Assembly: GCF_021390475.1 (NCBI RefSeq)
Contig: NZ_JAJUWS010000040.1
Coordinates: forward strand, 1-62,582
Length of the DNA stretch: 62,582 nt
Origin: Streptomyces sp. ST2-7A
Lineage (GTDB): Bacteria > Actinomycetota > Actinomycetes > Streptomycetales > Streptomycetaceae
Reading direction: 5' to 3'
The notes beneath the pieces were generated by a model. It made no database searches, had not been told where the DNA came from, and saw only the letters and a list, made by a program, of their open reading frames with translations. Below, in pieces: positions 16,606-25,113 of the stretch. How positions within the stretch are numbered: the stretch's first letter is position 1; every line of letters begins with the position of its first letter. The position numbers were made by a program, and so were the translations under genes.

Positions 16606-18051
16606 ATGGCAACGGCGCCCAGCGTCTCCTATTCGATGACCGTGCGACTGGAGGTGCCCGCCGGCGGCACCGCCGTCAGTCAGCTCACCACGGTCGTGGA
16701 GTCCTCCGGCGGCCACGTGACCGGCCTCGACGTCACCGCCTCGGGCCACGAGCGCCTGCGCATCGACGTCACGGTCGCCGCGACCTCCACCGCGCACGCC
16801 GACGAGATCGTGCAGAAGTTGCGGACGATCGAGGGCGTCACCGTCGGCAAGGTCTCCGACCGGACCTTCCTGATGCACCTCGGCGGCAAGATCGAGATGA
16901 GCTCCAAGCACCCCATTCGCAACCGCGACGACCTCTCGATGATCTACACCCCCGGTGTGGCCCGGGTGTGCACCCAGATCGCCGCCAACCCCGAGGACGC
17001 CCGCCGGCTGACCATCAAGCGCAACAGCGTCGCCGTGGTCACCGACGGCTCCGCCGTCCTCGGGCTGGGCAACATCGGCCCGAAGGCCGCGCTGCCGGTC
17101 ATGGAGGGCAAGGCGGCCCTGTTCAAGCGGTTCGCCGGGATCGACGCCTGGCCGTTGTGCCTGGACACCCAGGACACCGACGCCATCGTCGAGATCGTCC
17201 GGGCCATCGCCCCCGGCTTCGCCGGCATCAACCTGGAGGACATCTCCGCGCCGCGCTGCTTCGAGATCGAGGCGCGGCTGCGCGAGGCCCTGGACATCCC
17301 GGTCTTCCACGACGACCAGCACGGCACCGCCATCGTGGTGCTCGCCGCCCTGCACAACGCGCTGCGGGTGGTCGGCAAGGACCTGGGCGGGGTACGGGTC
17401 GTGATGTCCGGGGCGGGCGCCGCCGGTACGGCGATCCTGCGGCTGCTGCTCGCCGCCGGTGTGCGGGACGCGGTGGTCGCCGACATCCACGGCGTGGTGC
17501 ACGCCGGGCGGGAGGATCTGGCCGACGCGGACGCCGACACCCCGCTGCGCTGGATCGCCGACAACACCAACCCCACCGGCCTCACCGGCACCCTCAAGGA
17601 AGCGGTGGTGGGGGCCGATGTCTTCGTCGGCGTCTCCGCCCCCGACGTGCTGGACGCCGATGACGTGGCGGCGATGGCCGAGGGTGCCATCGTGTTCGCG
17701 CTCGCCAACCCCGACCCGGAGATCGACCCGGCCGTCGCCCGTCGCACGGCGGCGGTGGTGGCCACCGGCCGGTCGGACTTCCCCAACCAGATCAACAACG
17801 TGCTGGTCTTCCCCGGCGTCTTCCGGGGCCTGCTGGACGCCCAGTCCCGCACGGTGGACGAGACGATGATGCTGGCCGCCGCCCGCGCCCTGGCCGACGT
17901 GGTGGGCCCGGACGAGCTGAACCCGAACTACATCGTGCCCAGCGTCTTCAACGAGAGGGTCTCCGGCACGGTGGCGGGAGCCGTGCGCGACGCCGTCGAG
18001 CGCACCCGCGCCGCGGCGTCCGCGGCCTCCGAGGCGCCCGCCGGGCCCTGA
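16606..18051 (+). CDS. NAD(P)-dependent malic enzyme with N-terminal ACT domain
   Basis: A 481-residue enzyme that oxidatively decarboxylates malate to pyruvate. Residues 1-80 look like an ACT regulatory domain (MTVRLEVPAGGTAVSQLTTVVE). The malic domain has YTPGVARVC, VTDGSAVLGLGNIGP, the metal-binding region INLEDISAPRCFEIE and PVFHDDQHGTA. The nucleotide-binding domain begins GVRVVMSGAGAAGTAI, and the chain ends with NYIVPSVFN. Length fits the ~470-residue actinobacterial type. ATG 16606 follows GAAGGAAG. The ACT domain suggests allosteric control by an amino acid or other small ligand. It lies next to HU, as I recall for S. coelicolor. Confidence 0.92.
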   Translation: MATAPSVSYSMTVRLEVPAGGTAVSQLTTVVESSGGHVTGLDVTASGHERLRIDVTVAATSTAHADEIVQKLRTIEGVTVGKVSDRTFLMHLGGKIEMSSKHPIRNRDDLSMIYTPGVARVCTQIAANPEDARRLTIKRNSVAVVTDGSAVLGLGNIGPKAALPVMEGKAALFKRFAGIDAWPLCLDTQDTDAIVEIVRAIAPGFAGINLEDISAPRCFEIEARLREALDIPVFHDDQHGTAIVVLAALHNALRVVGKDLGGVRVVMSGAGAAGTAILRLLLAAGVRDAVVADIHGVVHAGREDLADADADTPLRWIADNTNPTGLTGTLKEAVVGADVFVGVSAPDVLDADDVAAMAEGAIVFALANPDPEIDPAVARRTAAVVATGRSDFPNQINNVLVFPGVFRGLLDAQSRTVDETMMLAAARALADVVGPDELNPNYIVPSVFNERVSGTVAGAVRDAVERTRAAASAASEAPAGP

Positions 18052-18515
18052 TCCGCGGGGCCCCGGGGTTCCGGGCCCGCGGGTGGTCCGGGCCGCCCCG
18101 GCGTGACCGGATGTGATCATTGTCGGGGGGACCGGCCGGCCCCGGTCCCCCCGGCGTGCCCCGGCACCCTTTCGGGCGTTCCGCGCGCCCCCGCCGCGCG
18201 CCGGGTGTGTCCCGGTGTCGAAGATCACTCCGATGAGTGGCCGGGGGAGGGCGCCGATACCCCGCGGGAGTGGTCCGAACGGTCCTTCGGACCCATTCGG
18301 CGGCGCGTCGTGCGTGGTCGGCGGGTTGTCACCCGTAGGCTGATCGCCCGGCCGGGGCGGCGCCGGATTGGCTTTCCGGCCGGTTCCGGGGGCAGGATGC
18401 ACACTCGGGCGAGAGGCCGAACAGGCGGACCCGACCGGGGTGCTGTCCGAGCACCCTGGCACCATCGGCTTCGATCTCACGCCCGACCGGCAAGAAACAC
18501 ACAGGAGTACGAACT
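18052..18515. other. Intergenic region before HU gene
   Basis: 464 bases without a convincing gene. It presumably holds the HU promoter. A TAGGCT at about 18336 is a candidate -10 element, which would leave a leader of roughly 170 bases. Confidence 0.4.
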
Positions 18516-18797
18516 ATGAACCGCACCGAGCTGGTGGCCGCGCTGTCCGAGCGCGCCGAGGTGACCCGCAAGGACGCCGATGCCGTGCTGGCCGCGCTCG
18601 CCGAGGTGACCGGCGAGGTCGTCGCCAAGGGCGAGGAGAAGGTCACCATTCCCGGTTTCCTGACCTTCGAGCGCACCCACCGTGCCGCCCGTACCGCCCG
18701 CAACCCGCAGACCGGCGAGCCGATCCAGATCCCCGCCGGTTACAGCGTCAAGGTCTCCGCGGGCTCGAAGCTCAAGGACGCCGCCAAGGGCAAGTGA
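18516..18797 (+). CDS. hup: DNA-binding protein HU
   Basis: A 93-residue histone-like protein that bends and compacts DNA as a dimer. It shows MNRTELVAALSERAEVTRKDADAVL, the FLTFERTHRAARTARNPQTGE arm and the IQIPAGYSVKVSAGSKLKDA end typical of HU. There is no Lys/Ala-rich C-terminal tail, so it is the short HupA-type rather than the long HupS-type of Streptomyces. ATG 18516 follows AGGAG at an ideal distance. It is transcribed towards murA, separated by a bidirectional hairpin. Confidence 0.95.
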   Translation: MNRTELVAALSERAEVTRKDADAVLAALAEVTGEVVAKGEEKVTIPGFLTFERTHRAARTARNPQTGEPIQIPAGYSVKVSAGSKLKDAAKGK

Positions 18798-18802
18798 TTC
18801 CC

Positions 18803-18847
18803 ACCGTCCGTGGTCCCGCCCGTCCGCCGGGCCGGACGACGGACGGT
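18803..18847. terminator. Bidirectional hairpin between HU and murA
   Basis: Outer arms ACCGTCCGT (18803-18811) and ACGGACGGT (18839-18847) enclose an inner CGTCCG/CGGACG hairpin at 18821-18838. It lies between two convergent genes. Confidence 0.65.
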
Positions 18848-18891
18848 CCCGGGTTTCCCGGTCGACGGGGCCCGGCGGGGGGAAGCGACCC

Positions 18892-20223
18892 TCAGGGGCG
18901 CTCGACCTTGGCGCCGAGCCTCTCGAGCTTGCCCATGAAGTTCTCGTAGCCCCGGTTGATCAGGTCGATGCCGTGCACCCGTGAGGTGCCCTCGGCGGCC
19001 AGGGCGGCGATCAGGTACGAGAATCCACCGCGCAGGTCGGGGATGACCAGTTCGCCGCCCTGCAGGCGGGTCGGCCCGGAGACCACCGCCGAGTGCAGGA
19101 AGTTGCGCCGCCCGAAGCGGCAGGGGGTGCCGCCCAGACACTCGCGGTAGAGCTGGATCCGGGCGCCCATCTGGTTCAACGCCTCGGTGAAGCCCAGCCG
19201 CGACTCGTATACGGTCTCGTGGACGATCGAGAGCCCGGTGGCCTGGGTGAGGGCGACCACCAGCGGCTGCTGCCAGTCGGTCTGGAAACCGGGGTGCACG
19301 TCGGTCTCCAGGGCGATGGAGTTCAGCGGTCCGCCGGGGTGCCGGAAACGGATTCCGTCGTCGGTGACCTCGAAGGCGCCGCCGACCTTCCGATAGACGT
19401 TCAGGAAGGTCATCATCTCGCGCTGGCCGGCACCCCGGACGACGATGTCACCGCCGGTCGCGAGCGCCGCGCTGGCCCAGGAGGCCGACTCCAGCCGGTC
19501 CGGCAGCGCCCGGTGGGTGTATCCGTCGAGACGGTCCACACCGGTGATCCGGATGGTGCGGTCGGTGTCCAGGGAGATGATCGCGCCCATCTTCTGCAGA
19601 ACGCAGATCAGGTCCTCGATCTCCGGTTCCACCGCCGCGTTGGAGAGCTCGGTCAGCCCTTCCGCCAGCACGGCCGTGAGCAGTACCTGTTCGGTGGCGC
19701 CGACAGAGGGGTAGGGCAGGCTGATTTTGCATCCCTGGAGGCGCTGCGGGGCCTCCAGATACTGGCCGTCCTCGCGCTTGTCGATGCGGGCGCCGAATTT
19801 GCGCAGTACGTCGAAGTGGAAGTCGACCGGCCGGCCGCCGATGTCGCAGCCGCCCAGGCCGGGGATGAAGGCGTGTCCCAGGCGGTGCAGCAGCGGGCCG
19901 CAGAACAGGATCGGAATGCGGGAGGAACCGGCGTGCGCGTCGATGTCCGCGACGTGGGCCCTCTCCACCCGTGAGGGGTCCATCACCAGTTCGCCGGGCT
20001 CCTCACCGGCGCGTACGGTCACCCCGTGCAGTTGGAGCAGGCCCCGCACCACCCGCACGTCCCGGATGTCGGGGACGTTCCGCAATCTGCTGGGTCCGCT
20101 GCCGAGGAGCGCGGCGACCATGGCCTTGGGGACCAGGTTCTTCGCGCCGCGTACGGTGATCTCGCCCTCCAGCGGTGTGCCGCCGCGAACGAGCAGGACG
20201 TCATCGGTGTCGGTGTCGGTCAT
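18892..20223 (-). CDS. murA: UDP-N-acetylglucosamine 1-carboxyvinyltransferase
   Basis: A 443-residue EPSP-synthase-like enzyme that transfers enolpyruvate from PEP to UDP-GlcNAc, the first committed step of peptidoglycan synthesis in the cytoplasm. It carries GGTPLEGEITVRGAKNLVPKAM, DIDAHAGSSRIPILFCGPLL, GLGGCDIGGRPVDFHF with the fosfomycin-target Cys126, and DLRGGFSYLIAALAAEG. Length matches the family. Start ATG 20223 is chosen from similarity to streptomycete MurA (short acidic N-terminus, then VLLVRGG); the upstream ribosome-binding site is weak. It is the catalytically complete Cys form, so fosfomycin sensitivity is expected. Confidence 0.95.
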   Translation of the reverse strand: MTDTDTDDVLLVRGGTPLEGEITVRGAKNLVPKAMVAALLGSGPSRLRNVPDIRDVRVVRGLLQLHGVTVRAGEEPGELVMDPSRVERAHVADIDAHAGSSRIPILFCGPLLHRLGHAFIPGLGGCDIGGRPVDFHFDVLRKFGARIDKREDGQYLEAPQRLQGCKISLPYPSVGATEQVLLTAVLAEGLTELSNAAVEPEIEDLICVLQKMGAIISLDTDRTIRITGVDRLDGYTHRALPDRLESASWASAALATGGDIVVRGAGQREMMTFLNVYRKVGGAFEVTDDGIRFRHPGGPLNSIALETDVHPGFQTDWQQPLVVALTQATGLSIVHETVYESRLGFTEALNQMGARIQLYRECLGGTPCRFGRRNFLHSAVVSGPTRLQGGELVIPDLRGGFSYLIAALAAEGTSRVHGIDLINRGYENFMGKLERLGAKVERP

Positions 20224-20837
20224 GGAACTCGCGATCTGCGGGAAGGGGTGGGAACCAGACACGATGATAATCGGACAATCGTGCTGACCATTCCCCCCGA
20301 TGAGTGACCCGAACATCCGTCGGGCGCCGCTCGGTCGGCGTTCCTCCCCGTATCCCCTTGACGTGTTCCGCGTCGTTCCGCGGGTGTTCCCCGACGACTT
20401 CCCCCGGCGTTTCGCGGGGTGCTCCCGGTGGCGTTCCCGAATTTCCCGGCACGTCCCGTCCGGTTCCCGAGGCGCCCTCGGCGCGACCGTGACCCGGTCG
20501 CGGCGGAGCGGGTCGGGAACGGGGCGATTCCGGGCGCCGGCCGACGCGATGCGGAAGTTCCCGGCCCCGTGGCGCCCCTTCCGGCATCCCGACCGGTGGC
20601 GCGCCGAGACCGAGCACCCCTCGGTCCGGTGTTCGACGGGGAGGGTCCCGGTGTTCGGCGCGCTCCTCCGGCTGACCGCGCACCCACTCCGGACATCTGT
20701 ACGAAAAACTCGGGTAGCACGGCAGTCGCACGCCGGTCGGCGATCCGCCGAACCGTCCCCGACCGCTCCGGTCATCCGCCGGGGCGCGATGCGTCGTTGT
20801 CCTCCCGAGCAGCCCCCGGATGGGCAATCATGGCGTC
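20224..20837. other. Divergent intergenic region between murA and yqgE-like gene
   Basis: 614 bases with no convincing gene. A less G+C-rich patch (20250-20310, containing GATAATCGGACAATCGTG) lies close to murA and is a plausible murA promoter. The remainder holds repeated CGGTTCCCG/CGGGAAC-like segments but no clear regulatory box. Confidence 0.4.
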
Positions 20838-21395
20838 ATGACCGAGGTGTCCTCGCTCGTCGGGCGGCTGTTGGTCGCCGCCCCCGCCCTGGCGGATCCC
20901 AACTTCACGCGTTCCGTCGTCCTGATCCTCGATCACGACGACGACGGAGCCCTCGGCGTGGTCCTCAACCGCCCCACCCTCGTGGACGTCTCCGCGGTGC
21001 TGGAGCCCTGGGCCGCGCTCGCCGTCGAGCCGGGGGTCGTCTTCCGGGGCGGGCCGGTGGCACTGGACGCCGCGCTCGCGCTGGCCGTGGTCCCCGGCGA
21101 GGGACCGCTCGGCTGGCGGCGCGTGCACGGCTCGATCGGCCTGGTGGACCTCGACGCGCCCCCCGAGGTCCTCGCGGGCGGGGTCGGCGCGCTGCGGGTC
21201 TTCGCCGGCTACGCGGGATGGGGGGCCGGTCAGCTCGAGAGCGAACTGGAGGAGGGCGCCTGGTACGTCGTGGACTCCGAACCCGGCGACGTCTCGGTGC
21301 CCCGGCCGGAGGGTCTGTGGCGGGCCGTGCTGCGACGCCAGCGCTCCGGACTGGCCCTGTTGGCCACATACCCGGACGACCCGTCGCTCAATTAG
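20838..21395 (+). CDS. YqgE/AlgH family protein
   Basis: A 185-residue DUF179 protein. The N-terminus SSLVGRLLVAAPALADPNFTRSVVLILDHDDDGALGVVLNRP is the family signature. GVVFRGGPVALD and FAGYAGWGAGQLESELEEGAWYV are the two later conserved blocks. The function of the family is unsettled; Pseudomonas AlgH has been linked to transcription of alginate genes. ATG 20838 (MTEVSS) matches streptomycete relatives; an ATG six codons upstream is possible. The DUF3039 gene follows after 11 bases. Confidence 0.9.
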   Translation: MTEVSSLVGRLLVAAPALADPNFTRSVVLILDHDDDGALGVVLNRPTLVDVSAVLEPWAALAVEPGVVFRGGPVALDAALALAVVPGEGPLGWRRVHGSIGLVDLDAPPEVLAGGVGALRVFAGYAGWGAGQLESELEEGAWYVVDSEPGDVSVPRPEGLWRAVLRRQRSGLALLATYPDDPSLN

Positions 21396-21398
21396 GCT
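21393..21398 (+). promoter_or_regulatory. -10-like element before DUF3039 gene
   Basis: TAGGCT overlaps the stop codon of the preceding gene and ends 8 bases before ATG 21407, where no ribosome-binding site is seen. A leaderless transcript is possible alongside read-through. Confidence 0.35.
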
Positions 21399-21406
21399 TG
21401 GGATCC

Positions 21407-21703
21407 ATGAGCACTCCTGAGCCCGAGCGCGGGACGGGTACCGGCACCCTGGTCGAACCCACCCCGCAGACGTCCCACGGTGACGGCGACCACGAGCGTT
21501 TCGCGCACTACGTCCAGAAGGACAAGATCATGGCGAGCGCGATCGACGGCAGCCCCGTCGTGGCGCTCTGCGGCAAGGTCTGGGTGCCCGGTCGGGACCC
21601 CAAGAAATACCCGGTCTGCCCCATGTGCAAGGAGATCTACGAGTCGATGAGCTCCTTCGGCGGTCGTGGTGGCAAGGGTGGCGACAAGGGCGACAAGGGC
21701 TGA
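21407..21703 (+). CDS. DUF3039 zinc-ribbon-like small protein
   Basis: A 98-residue acidic protein. The core HERFAHYVQKDKIMASAIDGSPVVALCGKVWVP followed by CPMCKEIYE carries Cys-Gly and Cys-x-x-Cys pairs that probably bind zinc. The C-terminus is a Gly/Lys-rich tail (GGRGGKGGDKGDKG). DUF3039 proteins are widespread in actinobacteria with no known function. It follows the YqgE-like gene by 11 bases, so the two may form an operon. Confidence 0.88.
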   Translation: MSTPEPERGTGTGTLVEPTPQTSHGDGDHERFAHYVQKDKIMASAIDGSPVVALCGKVWVPGRDPKKYPVCPMCKEIYESMSSFGGRGGKGGDKGDKG

Positions 21704-22834
21704 CCCCCGCGCCGGGGCCGCGCGGCCCCGGCGGTGCGCCCGCGCCTCCCGGTCCCGGTCGAGCCGGTTCCGTCCCGGTCGGGTCGCGCCCCGGGGTGGG
21801 CCGTCCGTCCGGAGCCGTCCGGGTGCCGTGCCGTCCGCGCCACGGCGTCGTGAGACGGCGTCGTGAGACGGCGGGGTGAGACGGCGCGCGGCGCGCCCCC
21901 GTCGTACGACACCGCGCCCGGACGCCCCGGCCGCGCCCGCGTCGCCACGGTGGGACGGACGCCGAACCCCCGACGGCCGTGACCGTCCCCCACCCACCGG
22001 GCCCGCGCCCCGGCGCGGTGACGCGCCCCGGACCCCGGCGCGGCCGTGACCTCCCGGAAGCGGCCGCGAAGCCGACCGTGACCGTTCCCCGGCGCCGGGG
22101 CCCACGGGTTCCGGCGTGGCGGTGACGCGCTCCGGGCGGGGCCGGCGCGGCCGTGACCTCCCGAGGTCTTCGTGAGGCCGACCGGGGGTGTCCTCCCCGG
22201 GACCCGCGGGGACGCGCCCGGGCCGCCGGTGCGCCGGCGACCCGGGCGAGGCGTTCGTGAGACCCCGTGCGGTCGGCCCCCCGTCCGCGCCCCGGCCCGG
22301 CCGGGTCCCCGTCGAAGCGTTCGTGACGCCGACCCGGGGGTGTCCTCCGGCCCAGGGCCTCGTGCCCCGGCACCGGTGCGGCAGGGCGGGCCTCCCCGAA
22401 GCGGCCGTGAAGCCGTCGACGGGGTCTCCGTGGCAGCCCCCTGACCCACGGGCCCGCGCGGTTCGTGCCCCGCCCGGGATTCCGGGCACGTCGGCCCCCA
22501 CCCGTGGGGCCCGCGCACCCCGGCGCGCCCGCGCCCTCCCCGGGCGACACGAAACGAAGCGACACGACACGAGCGGGAAGCCGTCGGTGAGGACATCGGG
22601 TCCTCCGACCCGGCGCCCCCGGCACCACCGGGGGCGCCGTGCCCACAGAGGTTCCGACGGCCCGAACGGCACCCCCGACCCCCGATTCCCCACCCGGGAA
22701 CGACCGAAGAGGCCCCCGAGGGGGTCACCCCCCGGTTTGCCGGTCGGGAAAATATGCCAGAGTTGCCACCTCCGGGCCGGGAGGACGTACCGTACGGCTC
22801 GGGAGCCGGGTTCCACCGGAGAGGGGCAGCAGGA
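21704..22834 (+). repeat. 1.1-kb non-coding region with degenerate short repeats
   Basis: No credible gene occupies this stretch, although long antisense frames are open by composition. It contains several variants of a motif around GCGGCCGTGACCTCCCG (near 22045 and 22150), GCGGTGACGCGC(C/T)CCGG (near 22015 and 22120, about 105 bases apart), and TTCGTGAnGCCGACC followed by GGGGTGTCCTCC (near 22168 and 22320). Related forms with TTCGTGAGACC and GCGGCCGTGAAG lie between and after. The units are diverged, not a clean tandem array. Its function is unknown. Confidence 0.5.
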
Positions 22835-23731
22835 GTGAGCACGCACGCACCGCGCACGGCGCAGCCGGTCGCGCTCCCGACCACGCTCGACGAGGCCGTC
22901 GCGGCGCTGGCCGCGGAGCCCGCGGCGGTGCCGGTGGCGGGCGGGACCGACCTGATGGGGGGCGTCAACGCCGGGCTGTTGCGCCCCGCCGCGCTCGTCG
23001 GCCTCGGCCGTTTGGGCGAGCTGCGCGGCTGGGAGTACCGGGACGGCCACGCCGTCCTCGGCGCGTGCATGACCCACGCCCGCATGGGGCGCCCCGACTT
23101 CGCCGCCCTCATCCCCGCCCTGGCCGCCGCCGCCCGCACCGCCGGTCCGCCCCAGGTGCGCAACGCCGGGACCCTCGGCGGCAACATCATCACCGGCGCC
23201 GCCACCGGCGACACCCTTCCCGTGCTGGCGGCGCTGGAGGCCCACCTGGTGATCGTGGGCCCCGAGGGCTCCGAGCGCGAGATCCCGGTGAGTCATCTGC
23301 TGGCGGGCCGCGAGCGGTTGCGCACGGCCGAGATCCTGGCCTTCGTCCGGGTTCCGCTGCTCCACGCCCCGCAGACCTTCCTCAAGGCGACCGGCCGCAC
23401 CGGCCCCGCCCGGGCGCTGGCCTCGGTCTCCGTGGTGCTGGACCCGGTCCGCCGCGAGGTGCGCTGCGCCGTCGGGGCCGTCGCCCCCATGCCGCTGCGC
23501 CCGTTGGAAGCCGAGCGCTGGGTGGCGTCGTTGGTCGACTGGGACGCCGAACGCCGACTGCCCCCGGACGCGCTCGCCGCGTTCGGCGAATACGTGGGGG
23601 CGGCCTGCGTGCCGGACCCCGAACCGGGGCCGGAGGGCGGGGAACCCGCCGAACTGTCCCCCGCGCTGCGACATCTGCGGCGCACGGTGGCGGCGCTGGC
23701 CCGCCGTGGACTCGGGAGGGCCCTGTCGTGA
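22835..23731 (+). CDS. Molybdenum hydroxylase FAD-binding subunit
   Basis: A 298-residue subunit of a xanthine-dehydrogenase-type enzyme, carrying electrons from the iron-sulfur subunit to FAD and on to an acceptor. VAGGTDLMGGVN and NAGTLGGNIITGAATGDTLPVLAAL are the two FAD-contacting motifs of the family. The CO-dehydrogenase flavoprotein C-terminal domain follows (KATGRTGPARALASVSVVLD). GTG 22835 follows GAGGGG. Its stop overlaps the GTG of the next subunit (GTGA), so the three subunit genes form one coupled operon in the order FAD, iron-sulfur, molybdenum. The substrate is not predictable. Confidence 0.9.
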   Translation: MSTHAPRTAQPVALPTTLDEAVAALAAEPAAVPVAGGTDLMGGVNAGLLRPAALVGLGRLGELRGWEYRDGHAVLGACMTHARMGRPDFAALIPALAAAARTAGPPQVRNAGTLGGNIITGAATGDTLPVLAALEAHLVIVGPEGSEREIPVSHLLAGRERLRTAEILAFVRVPLLHAPQTFLKATGRTGPARALASVSVVLDPVRREVRCAVGAVAPMPLRPLEAERWVASLVDWDAERRLPPDALAAFGEYVGAACVPDPEPGPEGGEPAELSPALRHLRRTVAALARRGLGRALS

Positions 23732-25113
23732 GCGACATGAACGAGCACCGGCCCCGGCGTCCGGAGGAGCACGCAGGCGAAGGGTTCGAGGGGCCGCGAC
23801 AGCACCCCGAGCACCCGGAGTACCCGGGGGTGCCGCTCCCGCGCACCGAATGGGGTGTGGAGTACGACTCCGAGGCCACCGCCCACATCCAACTGCCCCC
23901 CTCCATCCCGGACACCGACACCTCCGCCGACCCCCTCGCCGCGCCCGGCGGGCAGGACTTCCGGCCGCCGGAGATCGGTAGCGGGCCGGTCGTCCCCGGT
24001 CCGGAGACCGACCCCGGCGCGCCGGGGCGCTGGGCGAGTTGGACCATGCCCTTCGGCGCGGACGCCGGCCCCGCCCCCGCCGGACCGGACGCCGCTCTGC
24101 GGCCCACCGGGACCGGCCCGGCCGGTCCCGCCGAGGCCCCCACCGCCTTCGCCGGCCACCCGCCCGCCGAGCCCCGAGTCCCGCACCCCGGCTCCGCCGG
24201 TTCGGCGGCGGCCATGGGGCAGGGCGCCGCGGCCGCGCTCGCCGGCGTGACCCGGGGCCGCACCGACACCGAGCGTCGCCCCGACACGGATCTCCCGCCC
24301 GTCCCGCCCACCCCGGCGCCCCCGACCCCCGGCGGCCCCGGCGCGAACGACCCGGCGACGGACACCGGAGCCGTCGGCGAGGCGTGGTCGGCCCCACCCG
24401 GCGGCCCGGACGGCCCCGGCCCCGTCCCGTCCGCCGACTCGCCCTCCGACCCGCTCCCCGAGGCCCTCGCCGCCGACCCCGACCCCCGACCGGACCCCGA
24501 CGCCACCGGCGACAGCGACCACCCCGTGGTCTCCTACGTGCTGCGCGTCAACGGCGTCGACCGCGCCGTCGAGGGCTCCTGGATCGGCGAGTCCCTGCTG
24601 TACGTGCTGCGCGAACGGCTCGGTCTGGCCGGTGCCAAGGACGGCTGTTCGCAGGGGGAGTGCGGTGCCTGCTCCATCCAGCTGGACGGCCGGCTCGTCG
24701 CCGCCTGTCTGGTACCCGCCGCCACCGCCGCCGGTTGCGACATCGCCACCGTCGAGGGCCTGATCGAGCACGACGGCTCACCCTCCGACGTGCAGCGCGC
24801 GCTGGCCCGCACCGATGTGCAGTGCGGGTTCTGCCTCCCCGGCATGGCGATGACGGTGCACGACCTGCTGGAGGGCAACCACGCCCCCACCGAGCTGGAG
24901 ACCCGGCAGGCGCTGTGCGGCAACCTCTGCCGCTGCTCCGGCTACCGGGGCGTGCTCGACGCCGTCCAGGAGGTGGTGGACGAACGCGCCGCCAGGATGG
25001 CCGAGCAGGAGGCGGAGGCCGAACGCCGGGCCGCCGACGAGTGGGAGACCGACCCCGGCGCCGCCCCCACGGCGCACCGGACCGACCCGAACACCCCGGG
25101 AGGCGAGGCGTGA
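23728..25113 (+). CDS. Molybdenum hydroxylase 2Fe-2S subunit with long disordered N-terminus
   Basis: A 461-residue protein. The catalytic part is only the last ~200 residues: a plant-type [2Fe-2S] site (GAKDGCSQGECGACSIQLDG, then ACLVPA) and the second helical cluster domain (DVQCGFCLPGMAMTVHDLL, GNLCRCSGYRGVLDAVQ). The first ~265 residues are Pro/Gly/Asp-rich and apparently disordered, including the acidic WGVEYDSEATAHIQLPPS segment. Typical small subunits are 150-200 residues, so this is a large extension. GTG 23728 follows GGGAGGG and overlaps the preceding stop; its own stop overlaps the next GTG. Trailing residues after the cluster domain are also charged and low in complexity. Confidence 0.9.
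   Translation: MSDMNEHRPRRPEEHAGEGFEGPRQHPEHPEYPGVPLPRTEWGVEYDSEATAHIQLPPSIPDTDTSADPLAAPGGQDFRPPEIGSGPVVPGPETDPGAPGRWASWTMPFGADAGPAPAGPDAALRPTGTGPAGPAEAPTAFAGHPPAEPRVPHPGSAGSAAAMGQGAAAALAGVTRGRTDTERRPDTDLPPVPPTPAPPTPGGPGANDPATDTGAVGEAWSAPPGGPDGPGPVPSADSPSDPLPEALAADPDPRPDPDATGDSDHPVVSYVLRVNGVDRAVEGSWIGESLLYVLRERLGLAGAKDGCSQGECGACSIQLDGRLVAACLVPAATAAGCDIATVEGLIEHDGSPSDVQRALARTDVQCGFCLPGMAMTVHDLLEGNHAPTELETRQALCGNLCRCSGYRGVLDAVQEVVDERAARMAEQEAEAERRAADEWETDPGAAPTAHRTDPNTPGGEA

Noticed and set aside
21392..24397. Very long open frame on the minus strand (about 1000 codons)
   Set aside because: It overlaps the hydroxylase genes and the repeat region antisense, is Arg/Gly/Pro-rich with no domain, and arises from G+C-rich codon bias.
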